This document shows, piece after piece, positions 36,274 through 44,843 of a DNA stretch of 64,000 bases. Both the position numbers and the translations under genes were made by a program. Every line of letters starts with the position of its first letter. Position 1 is the first letter of the stretch. The stretch is from Pelosinus fermentans JBW45 (GTDB lineage: Bacteria > Bacillota > Negativicutes > DSM-13327), in NCBI RefSeq assembly GCF_000271665.2, contig NZ_CP010978.1, forward strand, positions 4,943,001-5,007,000. Direction: 5' to 3'. The notes below the pieces were generated by a model, which worked only from the letters and a program-made list of their open reading frames with translations, had not been told where the DNA came from and made no database searches.

Positions 36274-36315
36274 AAAATCAGGAAACGGCTATTTACGCCG
36301 CTTCCTGATTTTTTT
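36274..36315 (+). terminator. Terminator downstream of dapL
   Basis: Stem AAAATCAGGAAACGGC with GCCGCTTCCTGATTTT (one mismatch) and a TTTTTTT tail. No coding signal is apparent from here to the convergent TPR gene at 36511. Confidence 0.9.
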
Positions 36316-36510
36316 ATAAATCGAAATGTTAAAATGAACTTATGATTCAATCGTATTCTCAGTATTATCTTGTTCCGCTGTTACATTTGAGGAACTAAGA
36401 TTTGCTTCCTTATTTTCCTGTGTAAGGCTCAGGTTGTATGCAGGACCAACAATATACATCGATCTGCTTTATATATCGGAGATCTTTCTTTGAAATTCCT
36501 TTGAATTCTT

Positions 36511-37884
36511 TTAATTGTCTTTGATTTTGTTAAAATTGTTATTATTTTTGAGTCTAACTTCCAGATTCGTTTTTACCCGCGCTAAAACGTCTTGCCAATC
36601 ACCTCTATGATTTTGACGAAAAATTCGTATCGTTGGATACCAAAGACTCTCTTGTCCTTTTTCCTGCCAGCGCCAATCAGGGTCAACGGACAAAAGCAGC
36701 CATGTTTCTTTCCCCATAGCTCCTGCTAAATGCGCAACTGCCGTGTCTACCGTTATTATCAGATCCAGATTCTCAATCAGCCCTGCTGTTTCGGCAAAGT
36801 CACTGATATTCTCATGAAAATCAATTACTTGATGCGAAACCGTTTGTAGATCGGCAGCTTTTTCATCCATTTGCAAGCTTACCCAAGTTACCTCCTGGAG
36901 AGAAAAAAGCTGCTTGAACACATGAAAAGGAATGGATCGATTTTTATCATTTTTATGATTTGGATTACCGGCCCAAACAACACCAATGGTAAAAGACTGA
37001 TCCTTTATTTCTTTTTTCAGAATCTCACTCCAATTGTTTATCAGGTTAGAATCTGCTTTTATATATGGAATGGGGCTAGGAATCGTATCTAATGTAGTAT
37101 GAAACATATATGGCAAACTTGGTAATGGACAGGAAAACTTATACTCTCCCACCATCTTTTCGTCAGTTTGGATTATAATATTCTCAAAAGAAGCAGACAT
37201 TAATCGTTCTAGCTGTTTGGGAAGGAACAAAACTACTTCGGAAGCCACTTTTTCAATTTCTTGAGCATATCTTACAAAATGAATCGTATCACCGAACCCT
37301 TGTTCATGAAACAATACTATTTTTTCTCCTATTAGCTCTTCTACCTTCCTATGAGTGCATTCAGAATCACAGGCATTAAAGATTTTGCGGCGCAGTTCAT
37401 ACCCTCTCCAGCCTTTCTCATACTGTCCCTGAAGTAAATATAAGACGCCTAATGCAAACTCAGCTTCTTTAAAGTCAGATCGCAGTCTGATAGCCAATTC
37501 AAGATGATTTTCAGCCTCATCTAATCGCTCCATCTGCTTGAGCACCATCCCAAGGCGAAAATGTGCTTCTGGAAAACCAGGTTCGTGACTTATCGTTTCG
37601 CGAAGACAAATTTCTGCTTCCTCCAGAAAACTTGTCCTAGAAAATAGCGTTCCTAAATTAAATAAAGCTTCAGCATAATCCGCCTTTAACTCTAAAGCAC
37701 GCTGAAGATAGAATTCTGCTTCATTTAGATTATTTATATTAATTAATAGTGCACCTATACCATTATAAGCTTCAGCATAATCTGGTTTTAAAGAGATTGC
37801 TTGATGGAAAAGCTCTAATGCTTGCAATGCATCTCCTTCATGTGCCAGTGCAAGTCCCTGACTAAAACATAATTCTGCATTCAT
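36511..37884 (-). CDS. TPR-repeat protein with glycosyltransferase-like C-terminus
   Basis: A 457-aa protein from the ATG at 37884, preceded by GAGGAAA; the longer frame begins inside a repeat. The N-terminal half (about 1-170) has five tetratricopeptide repeats (ALELFHQAISLKPDYAEAYN, AEFYLQRALELKADYAEALF). The C-terminal part (about 190-455) resembles the GT-B fold (GT9/GT41-like) found after TPRs: KIVLFHEQGFGDTIHFVRYA, IGVVWAGNPNHKNDKNRSIP and ITVDTAVAHLAGAMGKETWL. Such proteins may glycosylate surface proteins; the acceptor is unknown. Monocistronic. Confidence 0.82.
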   Translation of the reverse strand: MNAELCFSQGLALAHEGDALQALELFHQAISLKPDYAEAYNGIGALLININNLNEAEFYLQRALELKADYAEALFNLGTLFSRTSFLEEAEICLRETISHEPGFPEAHFRLGMVLKQMERLDEAENHLELAIRLRSDFKEAEFALGVLYLLQGQYEKGWRGYELRRKIFNACDSECTHRKVEELIGEKIVLFHEQGFGDTIHFVRYAQEIEKVASEVVLFLPKQLERLMSASFENIIIQTDEKMVGEYKFSCPLPSLPYMFHTTLDTIPSPIPYIKADSNLINNWSEILKKEIKDQSFTIGVVWAGNPNHKNDKNRSIPFHVFKQLFSLQEVTWVSLQMDEKAADLQTVSHQVIDFHENISDFAETAGLIENLDLIITVDTAVAHLAGAMGKETWLLLSVDPDWRWQEKGQESLWYPTIRIFRQNHRGDWQDVLARVKTNLEVRLKNNNNFNKIKDN

Positions 37885-37944
37885 ATGATTACTTTCCTCA
37901 CTTTGATGCGATAACAAAAGTACTGATAGTCTACCTATAAAACT

Positions 37945-38047
37945 AAAAAGGAACCACAAAGGCGCAAAGGACACAAAGGGTTTTATTTATATTTTTGGTG
38001 CACTCCTTCGTGTGCCGCATCAGCGGCATTGTGTCTTTGTGGTTCAT
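37945..38047. repeat. Intergenic inverted repeat, AAAGG subtype, copy 5
   Basis: Arms GAACCACAAAGGCGCAAAGG and GTCTTTGTGGTTCATA. The middle has GTGTGCCGCATCAGCGGCAT, a small hairpin also seen in copies 6 and 7. It separates the TPR gene from the YhaM-like gene. Confidence 0.88.
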
Positions 38048-38074
38048 AATATCTTATCCTTTTTTAACCCCAAT

Positions 38075-39034
38075 TCAAATCTTCGCTATCGCCGATTTAT
38101 ACAATTTTCGATTATTTAACAACCAAACTTTATCGGAAAACGCTCCATCTTCTACCTTTTCTAATGCTCGTCCCATATCATACATTCTCGCATCCATGAT
38201 ATCCAGATAATGCAGTATTTCAGCCTCGGGTATCATTGGTCTTTTAGGACTGCCAAACTCTGGTTCATAATGATGGGACAAGACCATATGCTGCAAAAGC
38301 AGGGAGGCTTCCGGGTCGGCTCCCACCTCTACAGCAGTCTGATCAATCATTTTTATTCCTTGGATGATATGTCCTAAGAGTTCTCCCTCTACCGTATATT
38401 CAGAGACAATCCCCAATTCACTGGCATTCATCTCCGCTATTTTTGCAATGTCATGGAGAATGATGCCTGCAAATAGCAAGTCCCGATTAAGACTTACATA
38501 TACCTCACTTACCTTTTCACCCATTTTCAACATAGTGGTAATATGATATAAAAGACCGGAACGAACGGCATGATGATTTTGCTTTGCTGCCGGATATAAT
38601 AGCAGCTTCTCTTTATTACCAACAACTAAAGTACTGACAATTTGTGCAATATCAGCATTTTCAATCATACCTATATATTTTTCAATTTCCTCATACATCG
38701 CTTCTGGGCTGTAGGGGGCAACGGGCACGAAATCACCAATATCTAACGCATCTTCTTGTGTCGCAGCTCTGATTTTATCAATTTTAAGCTGCAGCCTGCT
38801 CTGCCATTCTGAAACGCTTCCCCGTATTCTGACTAACATATTCACAGTGTATTTCGGTTCCGTTTCTGTATTATAATCCCAAAGTTTTGCATTAATTTCA
38901 CCAGTGGGATCCACTAATGTTAAATCAAGATAACTTTTATTATTACTGGTTGTTTTGTATTCAGCAGCCTTCACAAGAAAAAAGCTCTGAATTAGGTCAC
39001 CAGACTGAAAATCTCTAATTTTTTTAGTTTCCAT
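38075..39034 (-). CDS. YhaM-type 3'-5' exoribonuclease (OB fold plus HD domain)
   Basis: A 319-aa protein. The N-terminal OB-fold nucleic-acid-binding domain (about 10-95; LDLTVDPTG-like segment SYLDLTLVDPTGEINAKLWD) is followed by an HD domain (about 130-300) with NHHAVRSGLLYHI, ILHDIAKI and HMVLSHHYEPEFGSPKRP. YhaM degrades RNA 3'-5' in Gram-positives. Length and order are as in the family. Two genes (this and the TRIC-like gene) are separated by 2 bp, so they form an operon. Confidence 0.92.
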   Translation of the reverse strand: METKKIRDFQSGDLIQSFFLVKAAEYKTTSNNKSYLDLTLVDPTGEINAKLWDYNTETEPKYTVNMLVRIRGSVSEWQSRLQLKIDKIRAATQEDALDIGDFVPVAPYSPEAMYEEIEKYIGMIENADIAQIVSTLVVGNKEKLLLYPAAKQNHHAVRSGLLYHITTMLKMGEKVSEVYVSLNRDLLFAGIILHDIAKIAEMNASELGIVSEYTVEGELLGHIIQGIKMIDQTAVEVGADPEASLLLQHMVLSHHYEPEFGSPKRPMIPEAEILHYLDIMDARMYDMGRALEKVEDGAFSDKVWLLNNRKLYKSAIAKI

Positions 39035-39036
39035 CC

Positions 39037-39675
39037 TTACTCTCCCTTACTCTCATCCTTTTCATGCCCTTTTGCAGCAGGCACCGGAAAGTTAATATCA
39101 TATTTCATACAAATCATCCGAATGATCACAGTGACAAAAAAACATAAATACATCGGACCATTTCCTAACAAAAACGGTTTCGAATAGAAAAAACATATCG
39201 CTCCTGCAATAGAAGCTACTGCATATACTTCTTTTCGAAAAATAAGGGGGATATCCCTCACAAATACATCTCGAATCAAGCCGCCACCTACACCGCTGAG
39301 TACAGCCATCATAACGGTGATAAATAACCGATGATACTCATATAAAAATGACATATTTGCACCCGCCGCCGTAAAAGCCCCCAGTCCTACGGCATCACAG
39401 ATCACAATAACATTATTGAATTTATTAATCCACTGATAATTTATACTTACAATAATAGCCGTAACCAAACTGATAATAGTAAAAAAGGGATAGACAAAGG
39501 CTGTAGGAGGATTAATCCCAATTAAAACATCCCGTACAATACCTCCGCCAACTGCCGTAGTTAGCGCTAACATAAACACGCCAAACAAATCTAAGTGTTT
39601 GTGTATCCCCGTCAAAGCTCCTGCTGCTGCAAAAGCAATGGTTCCAATCACTTCAATAATATTCAATACTTCCAT
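39037..39675 (-). CDS. TRIC-type membrane channel, YadS/UPF0126 family
   Basis: A 212-aa protein with seven hydrophobic helices in two UPF0126 repeats (GTIAFAAAGALTGIHKHLDL and DAVGLGAFTAAGANM). The glycine-rich motif AVGGGIVRDVL is repeated as GVGGGLIRDVF. Bacterial members form trimeric monovalent-cation channels related to TRIC proteins. Start after AAGGAG. First of the operon with the YhaM-like gene. Confidence 0.88.
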   Translation of the reverse strand: MEVLNIIEVIGTIAFAAAGALTGIHKHLDLFGVFMLALTTAVGGGIVRDVLIGINPPTAFVYPFFTIISLVTAIIVSINYQWINKFNNVIVICDAVGLGAFTAAGANMSFLYEYHRLFITVMMAVLSGVGGGLIRDVFVRDIPLIFRKEVYAVASIAGAICFFYSKPFLLGNGPMYLCFFVTVIIRMICMKYDINFPVPAAKGHEKDESKGE

Positions 39676-39693
39676 TTATTACTCCTTGTTCTG

Positions 39694-40296
39694 TTACTCT
39701 TTCCTCAGCTCTTTGTGACGATAACAATGGGTTATATGGTCATTAACCATACCAACTGCCTGCATATAGGCATAACAAATCGTCGGCCCTACAAAAGAAA
39801 ACCCCTTTTTCTTCAAGACCCTGCTCATTTCCTTTGATTCTAACGTCTCTGTGGGAACCTCATCCAGAGAAGACCAGCTGTTTTGTCTAGGCGAACCGCC
39901 AATAAACTGCCACATATACGTTGAAAAACTACCCGTTTCCTGTTGTACTTGCAAAAAGGCTCTGGCATTTTTAACAATAGCTGACATCTTTAAAGAATTA
40001 CGAATCAATCTAGGGTCAGACATCAATTTTAACATTTTTTCCTCATCATAAACAGCAATTTTAGCTGCAGAAAATCCATCCAGCACTTCACGATAAGCTT
40101 CACGCCTTTTTAATATAGTAATCCAGCTTAACCCTGCCTGCAAGCCTTCTAAGAGCAGAAATTCAAACAACTTATCATCATTATATTGAGGCACTCCCCA
40201 TTCGGTGTCATGATATTTCTGATATAGAACATCAGCTGTTACCCAGCCACACCGCTGTATTTCATGAGAAGTACATAACACATCATTTTTTTTCAT
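39694..40296 (-). CDS. tag: DNA-3-methyladenine glycosylase I
   Basis: A 200-aa HhH-fold glycosylase removing 3-methyladenine from DNA. Motifs: RCGWVTADVLYQKYHDTEWG (N-terminal, with the zinc-binding Cys/His), LLEGLQAGLSWITIL, FSFVGPTICYAYMQAVG and the C-terminal zinc ligands in HITHCYRH. Length is normal. 19 bp upstream of the TRIC-like gene, so possibly co-transcribed. Confidence 0.95.
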   Translation of the reverse strand: MKKNDVLCTSHEIQRCGWVTADVLYQKYHDTEWGVPQYNDDKLFEFLLLEGLQAGLSWITILKRREAYREVLDGFSAAKIAVYDEEKMLKLMSDPRLIRNSLKMSAIVKNARAFLQVQQETGSFSTYMWQFIGGSPRQNSWSSLDEVPTETLESKEMSRVLKKKGFSFVGPTICYAYMQAVGMVNDHITHCYRHKELRKE

Positions 40297-40389
40297 ATAA
40301 CTACTCCCATTACTTCTTTTTTATCCTATTTTCTACAAAATCACCTTTCCCTACTTCCATACCAAATTCACAAATTCCTGCATAGAAAA

Positions 40390-40514
40390 AAGCTACACGT
40401 CCTTTAAAACATAGCCGTTTATGAACCACAAAGACGCAAAGGACACAAAGGGTTTAAATTCTTTGTGCTCTCCTTAGTGTGCCGCGGGCAGCGGCATTGC
40501 GCCTTTGTGGTTCA
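40390..40514. repeat. Intergenic inverted repeat, AAAGG subtype, copy 6
   Basis: Left flank AAGCTACACGTCCTTT, arms GAACCACAAAGACGCAAAGG and GCGCCTTTGTGGTTCAT, with a CCGCGGGCAGCGGCATT centre. It lies between tag and the terminator of the nif operon. Confidence 0.88.
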
Positions 40515-40529
40515 TAACTCTTATATTAG

Positions 40530-40578
40530 AAAAAACACCAAGACTCCTTGCCTATCGCAAGTCGTCTTGGAGTTTTTC
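40530..40578 (-). terminator. Terminator of the nif operon
   Basis: Two stem blocks, CCAAGAC/GTCTTGG and CTTGC/GCAAG, are joined by small internal loops with A- and T-runs outside. On the minus strand it ends in TTTTTTCT, 16 bp past the nifV-alpha stop. Confidence 0.85.
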
Positions 40579-40593
40579 TAAACCCTAGATTAT

Positions 40594-41472
40594 CTAAGCT
40601 ATTTTATTAGCATTATCGACAGTAAAAGCATTGCCGATAATTGGTTTATAGTCAAACACATCCTTGTTGCCAGCCTGCATCACCAAATGGCTTAAGTGGG
40701 GAAAATCACTTCTGTTAACATGGCATTTCATACCATATACGACTTGCCATGCAGTCACCACTTCCTCTAATGCTGCATTTCCAGCCCGTTCGCCAATCCC
40801 CCCGATCGTTGTACTTGCCAGTTCAGCCCCGGCGGCAAGCGCTACCAAGGTATTGGCATTGGCTAAACCAAAATCATTGTGCATATGAACTTCTACCGGC
40901 AATGGGCAGCGAGGAATCAATTCCTGAAAGATAGAATGCACCCCTAATGGATTTAGGCAACCTACCGTATCCGCATAACGAATGCGAACTGCTCCCAATT
41001 CTGCCGCTATATTTGCAACTTGCAGGAAATACTCCCGATCCCCTCGTGAAGCATCTTCTGCTCCTACAGAAACCGTACAGCCAAAGCTTTGTGCCAACAA
41101 TATGGATTGTTTTAAATTCTCCAGTACCCATTCTCTGCTTTTTTTTAATTTTTGTTCAATATGCAAATCAGAAACAGGAACAGAGATATGCAGATGGGAA
41201 AAACCACAAGATACTGAAGACAGAATATCATTTTTAAGGGCACGATTCCAAGCAATCACCTTAGCTTGCAGCCCAGCAGACAAAATCATCTTCATCGCTT
41301 CTTGCTCTTCTTCTCCCATAACAGGAACCCCTGCCTCAATCCAGGTAACTCCCGCCTTATCTAGTGCCATGGCAATATTTAATTTATCCTGAGCAGAAAA
41401 AACAATGTTTGGGGACTGTTCTCCATCTCTTAGGGTAGTATCCACAATCTCAATTGTTCTTGCATCCTGCAT
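40594..41472 (-). CDS. nifV: Homocitrate synthase alpha subunit, NifV-alpha
   Basis: A 292-aa protein covering only the catalytic TIM barrel of homocitrate synthase. Conserved: IVDTTLRDGEQSP (metal/2-oxo acid site, about 9-21), EVHMHNDFGLANANT (about 196-210) and the glycine-rich STTIGGIGERAGNAALEEV. Homocitrate is the organic ligand of FeMo-co. It lacks the C-terminal domain of full NifV (about 375 aa). With the omega partner at 41479 it forms the two-gene form known from C. pasteurianum. Six bases separate it from nifV-omega. Last gene of the operon. Confidence 0.88.
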   Translation of the reverse strand: MQDARTIEIVDTTLRDGEQSPNIVFSAQDKLNIAMALDKAGVTWIEAGVPVMGEEEQEAMKMILSAGLQAKVIAWNRALKNDILSSVSCGFSHLHISVPVSDLHIEQKLKKSREWVLENLKQSILLAQSFGCTVSVGAEDASRGDREYFLQVANIAAELGAVRIRYADTVGCLNPLGVHSIFQELIPRCPLPVEVHMHNDFGLANANTLVALAAGAELASTTIGGIGERAGNAALEEVVTAWQVVYGMKCHVNRSDFPHLSHLVMQAGNKDVFDYKPIIGNAFTVDNANKIA

Positions 41473-41478
41473 AATGAT

Positions 41479-42543
41479 CTATCCTTCCTGCTTTACCTGT
41501 ATAGCTTGATATAACTCCCATAATGCATGATCATCTACTTGCTTTTTTTGCCTCACTGCTAACCTACGAACTTGTTTTAATAAAGTTTGCGCGTGAGCGT
41601 CAGATATGCTAATATTCCACTGCCGAAACTTAGCTTGGATAGATGCATTTCCTGAATGCTTGCCAATTACTAGTTGTCTGGTTAACCCGACTTCTTCGGG
41701 AGAAAAAGCTTCATACATCTGAGGATTTTTGATCACTCCATCTACATGAATCCCTGACTCATGAGCAAAAATATCCTGGCCAATAATCGCTTTTGTTTTC
41801 GTCAGGGTTAGCCCCATAGCAAACAATATTTGGGAACAAATCAACGCTAAATGCCCCGTTTGTTTACTTGCTTTTCCTAGTAACCGTTTTTGCGCCATGA
41901 TAAGTTCTTCCACAGCAGCATGCCCCTGCAAACCGATACCAGCTACTGCTGCTGCAATTCGTTTCACACCAACTTGTAAGGCAGCTAATGCATTACCGGT
42001 AGCCAAGCCATAGGCATTATGTCCATGAAATTCTAAACAAACAGGTATTTTAATCAATAAAGAAGCCAAAATTCTCGAAGCTGCTACCGGATCCAAAAGG
42101 CTCTCTTTATCCCCATATATAAACGAATCGATTCCATCAATGGGAATATCTCGCCAGAGAAAACAAAGTTCTTCTATTGAAAATCGGGAAGCATTTTCTA
42201 TACAAAATCCAATATTCATACCTAGTCGCTGGGCAGTAAAAAAGGCTGTACAAACTGTACTCGTCAGGCCTTGCCCCAAATGTGGAGTGCAAGCAATGAT
42301 AACATTTTTAAACCCTAACTTATCGGCCAATGCGACTTCCGCTAAAGTGCCATTAATTTTCCCGCGTATATGTTTTTGCTGATATAGATTCAACTTTGGC
42401 AGACCATGTTTCTCCCAATCAACTACTTTACAATCAATCACATCCACTGGAAGCTTTTGCAAAAGCTCTAGCAAGGGATTTATCTGTCCATTGTCCATTC
42501 CTACTCGCAGACCTTCTTGTAACGTTTGATCTACCCAAATCAT
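41479..42543 (-). CDS. Homocitrate synthase omega subunit, NifV-omega
   Basis: A 354-aa homologue of homocitrate synthase: barrel plus the C-terminal region (FAHESGIHVDGVIKNPQMYE, VIGKHSGNASIQAKFRQW). The N-terminal catalytic motif is degenerate (DQTLQEGLRVG instead of DTTLRDGEQ), while CLEFHGHNAYGLATGNALAA is retained. It probably cannot catalyse alone and completes the NifV-alpha protein. It overlaps the anfO-like stop by four bases (ATGA). The pair of genes is a diagnostic feature of clostridial-type nif clusters. Confidence 0.85.
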   Translation of the reverse strand: MIWVDQTLQEGLRVGMDNGQINPLLELLQKLPVDVIDCKVVDWEKHGLPKLNLYQQKHIRGKINGTLAEVALADKLGFKNVIIACTPHLGQGLTSTVCTAFFTAQRLGMNIGFCIENASRFSIEELCFLWRDIPIDGIDSFIYGDKESLLDPVAASRILASLLIKIPVCLEFHGHNAYGLATGNALAALQVGVKRIAAAVAGIGLQGHAAVEELIMAQKRLLGKASKQTGHLALICSQILFAMGLTLTKTKAIIGQDIFAHESGIHVDGVIKNPQMYEAFSPEEVGLTRQLVIGKHSGNASIQAKFRQWNISISDAHAQTLLKQVRRLAVRQKKQVDDHALWELYQAIQVKQEG

Positions 42544-43175
42544 TTTTCACAAACTCTTTTACTAATATAAACGTGAGTTTCAGCAGGTGCTGTCTTTTCT
42601 ACTTCACCAACTAAATTACCACCTGTCAACTCTGCTTCCAGCCAAGGAGGAATATGATTGCAAAGGACCTCTAGACGATAGAATTTCCCTTGCCGCAAGA
42701 ACGGCAACAGCACTTGTTTGGAAGTAATTCCACCAGTATTTTCCTGAACCTCTTTAATGGATATATAATAATCGCCCTTTTCTCTTTCTATGGGTAAAGG
42801 AATTACATTGTTGCCCTGGGATTGCTCCTCCTCTTCCTTGTCTTCTTCTTGCTTTAACACATAATCTAGAAAAGATAACGGCTTTTGCTTTCCTTCAAAT
42901 TCCCAAATACTGCACTGATTTTTTTCCAATTCAAAGTAAGGTACACCAACGACAGCGCAGCCTACAAAAATCTTACATTGGTCTAAAAACAAAATGATCT
43001 CAGCCATCTGCCGACGCAAGCCAACCAATCCAGCTTCCTTATCTAATGAAAATTTTTGTTCTCTGATAACCTTCCAAGACCCTTGTACTTTTTGATAAAT
43101 GACAATGGCATTCGCCTCATCTAAAGAGCTGGTTACGCCATTATCATTTATACAGACTGCGACTTCTGAATACAC
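42540..43175 (-). CDS. AnfO-family nitrogenase accessory protein
   Basis: A 211-aa protein. Segments resembling AnfO: AVCINDNGVTSSLDEANAIV, KMAEI-like QMAEIILFLDQCKIFVGCAV, VPYFELEKNQCSIWEFEG, and a variable acidic linker. AnfO was named from Fe-only nitrogenase clusters (anfHDGKOR), but the present cluster is of the Mo type, with nifE/nifN. The start is a GTG at 43175, seven bases after GGGGGAGG. Role in cofactor handling is unknown. It is translationally coupled to nifV-omega. Confidence 0.78.
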   Translation of the reverse strand: MYSEVAVCINDNGVTSSLDEANAIVIYQKVQGSWKVIREQKFSLDKEAGLVGLRRQMAEIILFLDQCKIFVGCAVVGVPYFELEKNQCSIWEFEGKQKPLSFLDYVLKQEEDKEEEEQSQGNNVIPLPIEREKGDYYISIKEVQENTGGITSKQVLLPFLRQGKFYRLEVLCNHIPPWLEAELTGGNLVGEVEKTAPAETHVYISKRVCEK

Positions 43176-43219
43176 AGCAATCCCTCCCCCTTTCCTATAC
43201 ACCTAAGATCTACATTCTA

Positions 43220-43531
43220 TTAAAGTGCTAAACGTTCCACTATATTACCGCCTTCAATATGCTCTTCCATAATGGTTTCTACATCATCAGGAGTAACCCC
43301 CTTATACCAGGTACCACCAGGATATATAACAACCACAGGTCCTTGCTCACAGATACCGAAACAGCCTGTATTATTCACAAATACCTCACCACCCAAATCC
43401 CGGTCCTCAATTTCCTCCATGAATTTTGCCACCAATTCCACGCCGCCTTTCGTATGGCAGTAACCTTTCTGTTGACCATTTGCTCTTGAGCTGGTACAAA
43501 CGAAAATATGAAACTTTGGTTTATTCATCAT
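43220..43531 (-). CDS. Thioredoxin-like [2Fe-2S] ferredoxin
   Basis: A 103-aa ferredoxin. Four cysteines (FVCTSSRANGQQKGYCHTKG and FVNNTGCFGICEQGPVVVIY) form the [2Fe-2S] site of the thioredoxin-like type, as in C. pasteurianum 2FeFd and Azotobacter FeSII. Those are linked to nitrogenase: 2FeFd interacts with the MoFe protein, and FeSII protects nitrogenase from oxygen. Located directly after nifB, 17 bp away, in the nif operon. A role in electron supply or protection is inferred. Confidence 0.9.
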   Translation of the reverse strand: MMNKPKFHIFVCTSSRANGQQKGYCHTKGGVELVAKFMEEIEDRDLGGEVFVNNTGCFGICEQGPVVVIYPGGTWYKGVTPDDVETIMEEHIEGGNIVERLAL

Positions 43532-43547
43532 GATTAGACCCTTCCTT

Positions 43548-44786
43548 TCAAATTGCTTTTTTCATCGTTAACTGTTCTACTGCATAAGACAATCCCTCTT
43601 CAACGGTATAACAATACTCCACACTCACAATACCATGTTCTAATAGTCTTTGTTGTCCATGATAACCAATGCGCATGGTCAAAACGGCGTTACAATCTTC
43701 AATCGCTTGAATTGCTGCGTTCTTTCGTCCCTCTTTAGAATCTGAATCATCACACTCTGAAGCACCAGAGCAATATTGCTCAACTTTGCGTCTCTCCACA
43801 AGGGTAAAGGATTTATCATTTACCTGGTAAATTAAAAATTCTGTCGCATGCCCAAAATGTTGATCTACTAATTTTCCATGCTTAGAGGTAACTGCAATCT
43901 TATATTCTTTACCAATCTGCTTAGCCAGAAAAACAGATTTTTCTGGTTCTGGCTTGGTCATACGAAACTCATTAGACCTGTCATTGCCTAAGAGTCCAAC
44001 TGCATCAGCCCGACACTGCTTACAGTGTCTCATCTGCTGCATTTCAAGCTGACAGAGATCTCTCATTTCATTAATTTCTTTCATGCTGGTTTGCGGAAAT
44101 TTTTCAAACGCACTTCCGGGAGCAGGAATCAGCGGCATGATGTTCGTGATAAAAACCCCTAATTCTTTCATTTTCTTTACGACTTCCGGAATATGATGAT
44201 CATTGATTCCTTTTACCATGACAATATTGATTTTAACCAGTACACCATGCTCTACCAGATAGGCAATGCCTTTCAATTGATTTTGAATCATCAATTCAGC
44301 GCCAGCTACTCCTGTATAGCTTTTGCCCTCATAATTCACAACTTTATAAAGCCGCGCCCCAATGTTAGGATCAAGACAATTCACCGTAACGGTAATATGC
44401 TTTATGCCCAGTTCTACAAGCTCTGCTGCATAGTAAGGCAGCATTAAACCATTGGTTGACAAGCAAAATATAATATCCTCACCTTTTGCCTTAATTAATT
44501 CAATGGATTTTCTTGTAACATCCCAATTTGCCAAAGCGTCTCCAGGACCGGCAATCCCTACTACACTTAAATTTTCAATATTTTCTTTGACCCAGGAAAA
44601 TTTTTGGCTGGCAAGCTCTGGTGTCAGCACTTCACTCGTTACTCCTGGTCGGCTTTCATTTACACAGTCAAATTTACGATTGCAATAATTACAGCTGATA
44701 TTGCACTGGGGTGCCACTGGCAAATGCATCCGCGCATATTTATGATGGGCATCCGCATTATAACAGGGATGTTTGCTCTCTTCCAT
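43548..44786 (-). CDS. nifB: NifB, radical SAM FeMo-co precursor synthase
   Basis: A 412-aa protein from the ATG at 44786 after GAGGTGAAGG; the longer frame to 44813 has no site. The radical SAM core carries CNISCNYCNRKFDC (about 27-40), with ESRPGVTSE and GPGDALAN after it. A CKQCRADAVG segment lies near 255. The C-terminal NifX-like domain (about 285-400; VTSKHGKLVDQHFGHATEF) binds cofactor precursor. NifB makes the 8Fe-9S-C core, the first committed step of FeMo-co synthesis. Confidence 0.96.
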   Translation of the reverse strand: MEESKHPCYNADAHHKYARMHLPVAPQCNISCNYCNRKFDCVNESRPGVTSEVLTPELASQKFSWVKENIENLSVVGIAGPGDALANWDVTRKSIELIKAKGEDIIFCLSTNGLMLPYYAAELVELGIKHITVTVNCLDPNIGARLYKVVNYEGKSYTGVAGAELMIQNQLKGIAYLVEHGVLVKINIVMVKGINDHHIPEVVKKMKELGVFITNIMPLIPAPGSAFEKFPQTSMKEINEMRDLCQLEMQQMRHCKQCRADAVGLLGNDRSNEFRMTKPEPEKSVFLAKQIGKEYKIAVTSKHGKLVDQHFGHATEFLIYQVNDKSFTLVERRKVEQYCSGASECDDSDSKEGRKNAAIQAIEDCNAVLTMRIGYHGQQRLLEHGIVSVEYCYTVEEGLSYAVEQLTMKKAI

Positions 44787-44843
44787 ATCCTTCACCTCAA
44801 TTTCCCCTAGCATTGCAGGGTATTTTTACTTACTACGAGCCAG

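Noticed and set aside
37885..37974. N-terminal extension of the TPR gene
   Set aside because: It begins inside repeat copy 5 and has no ribosome binding site; the ATG at 37884 does.
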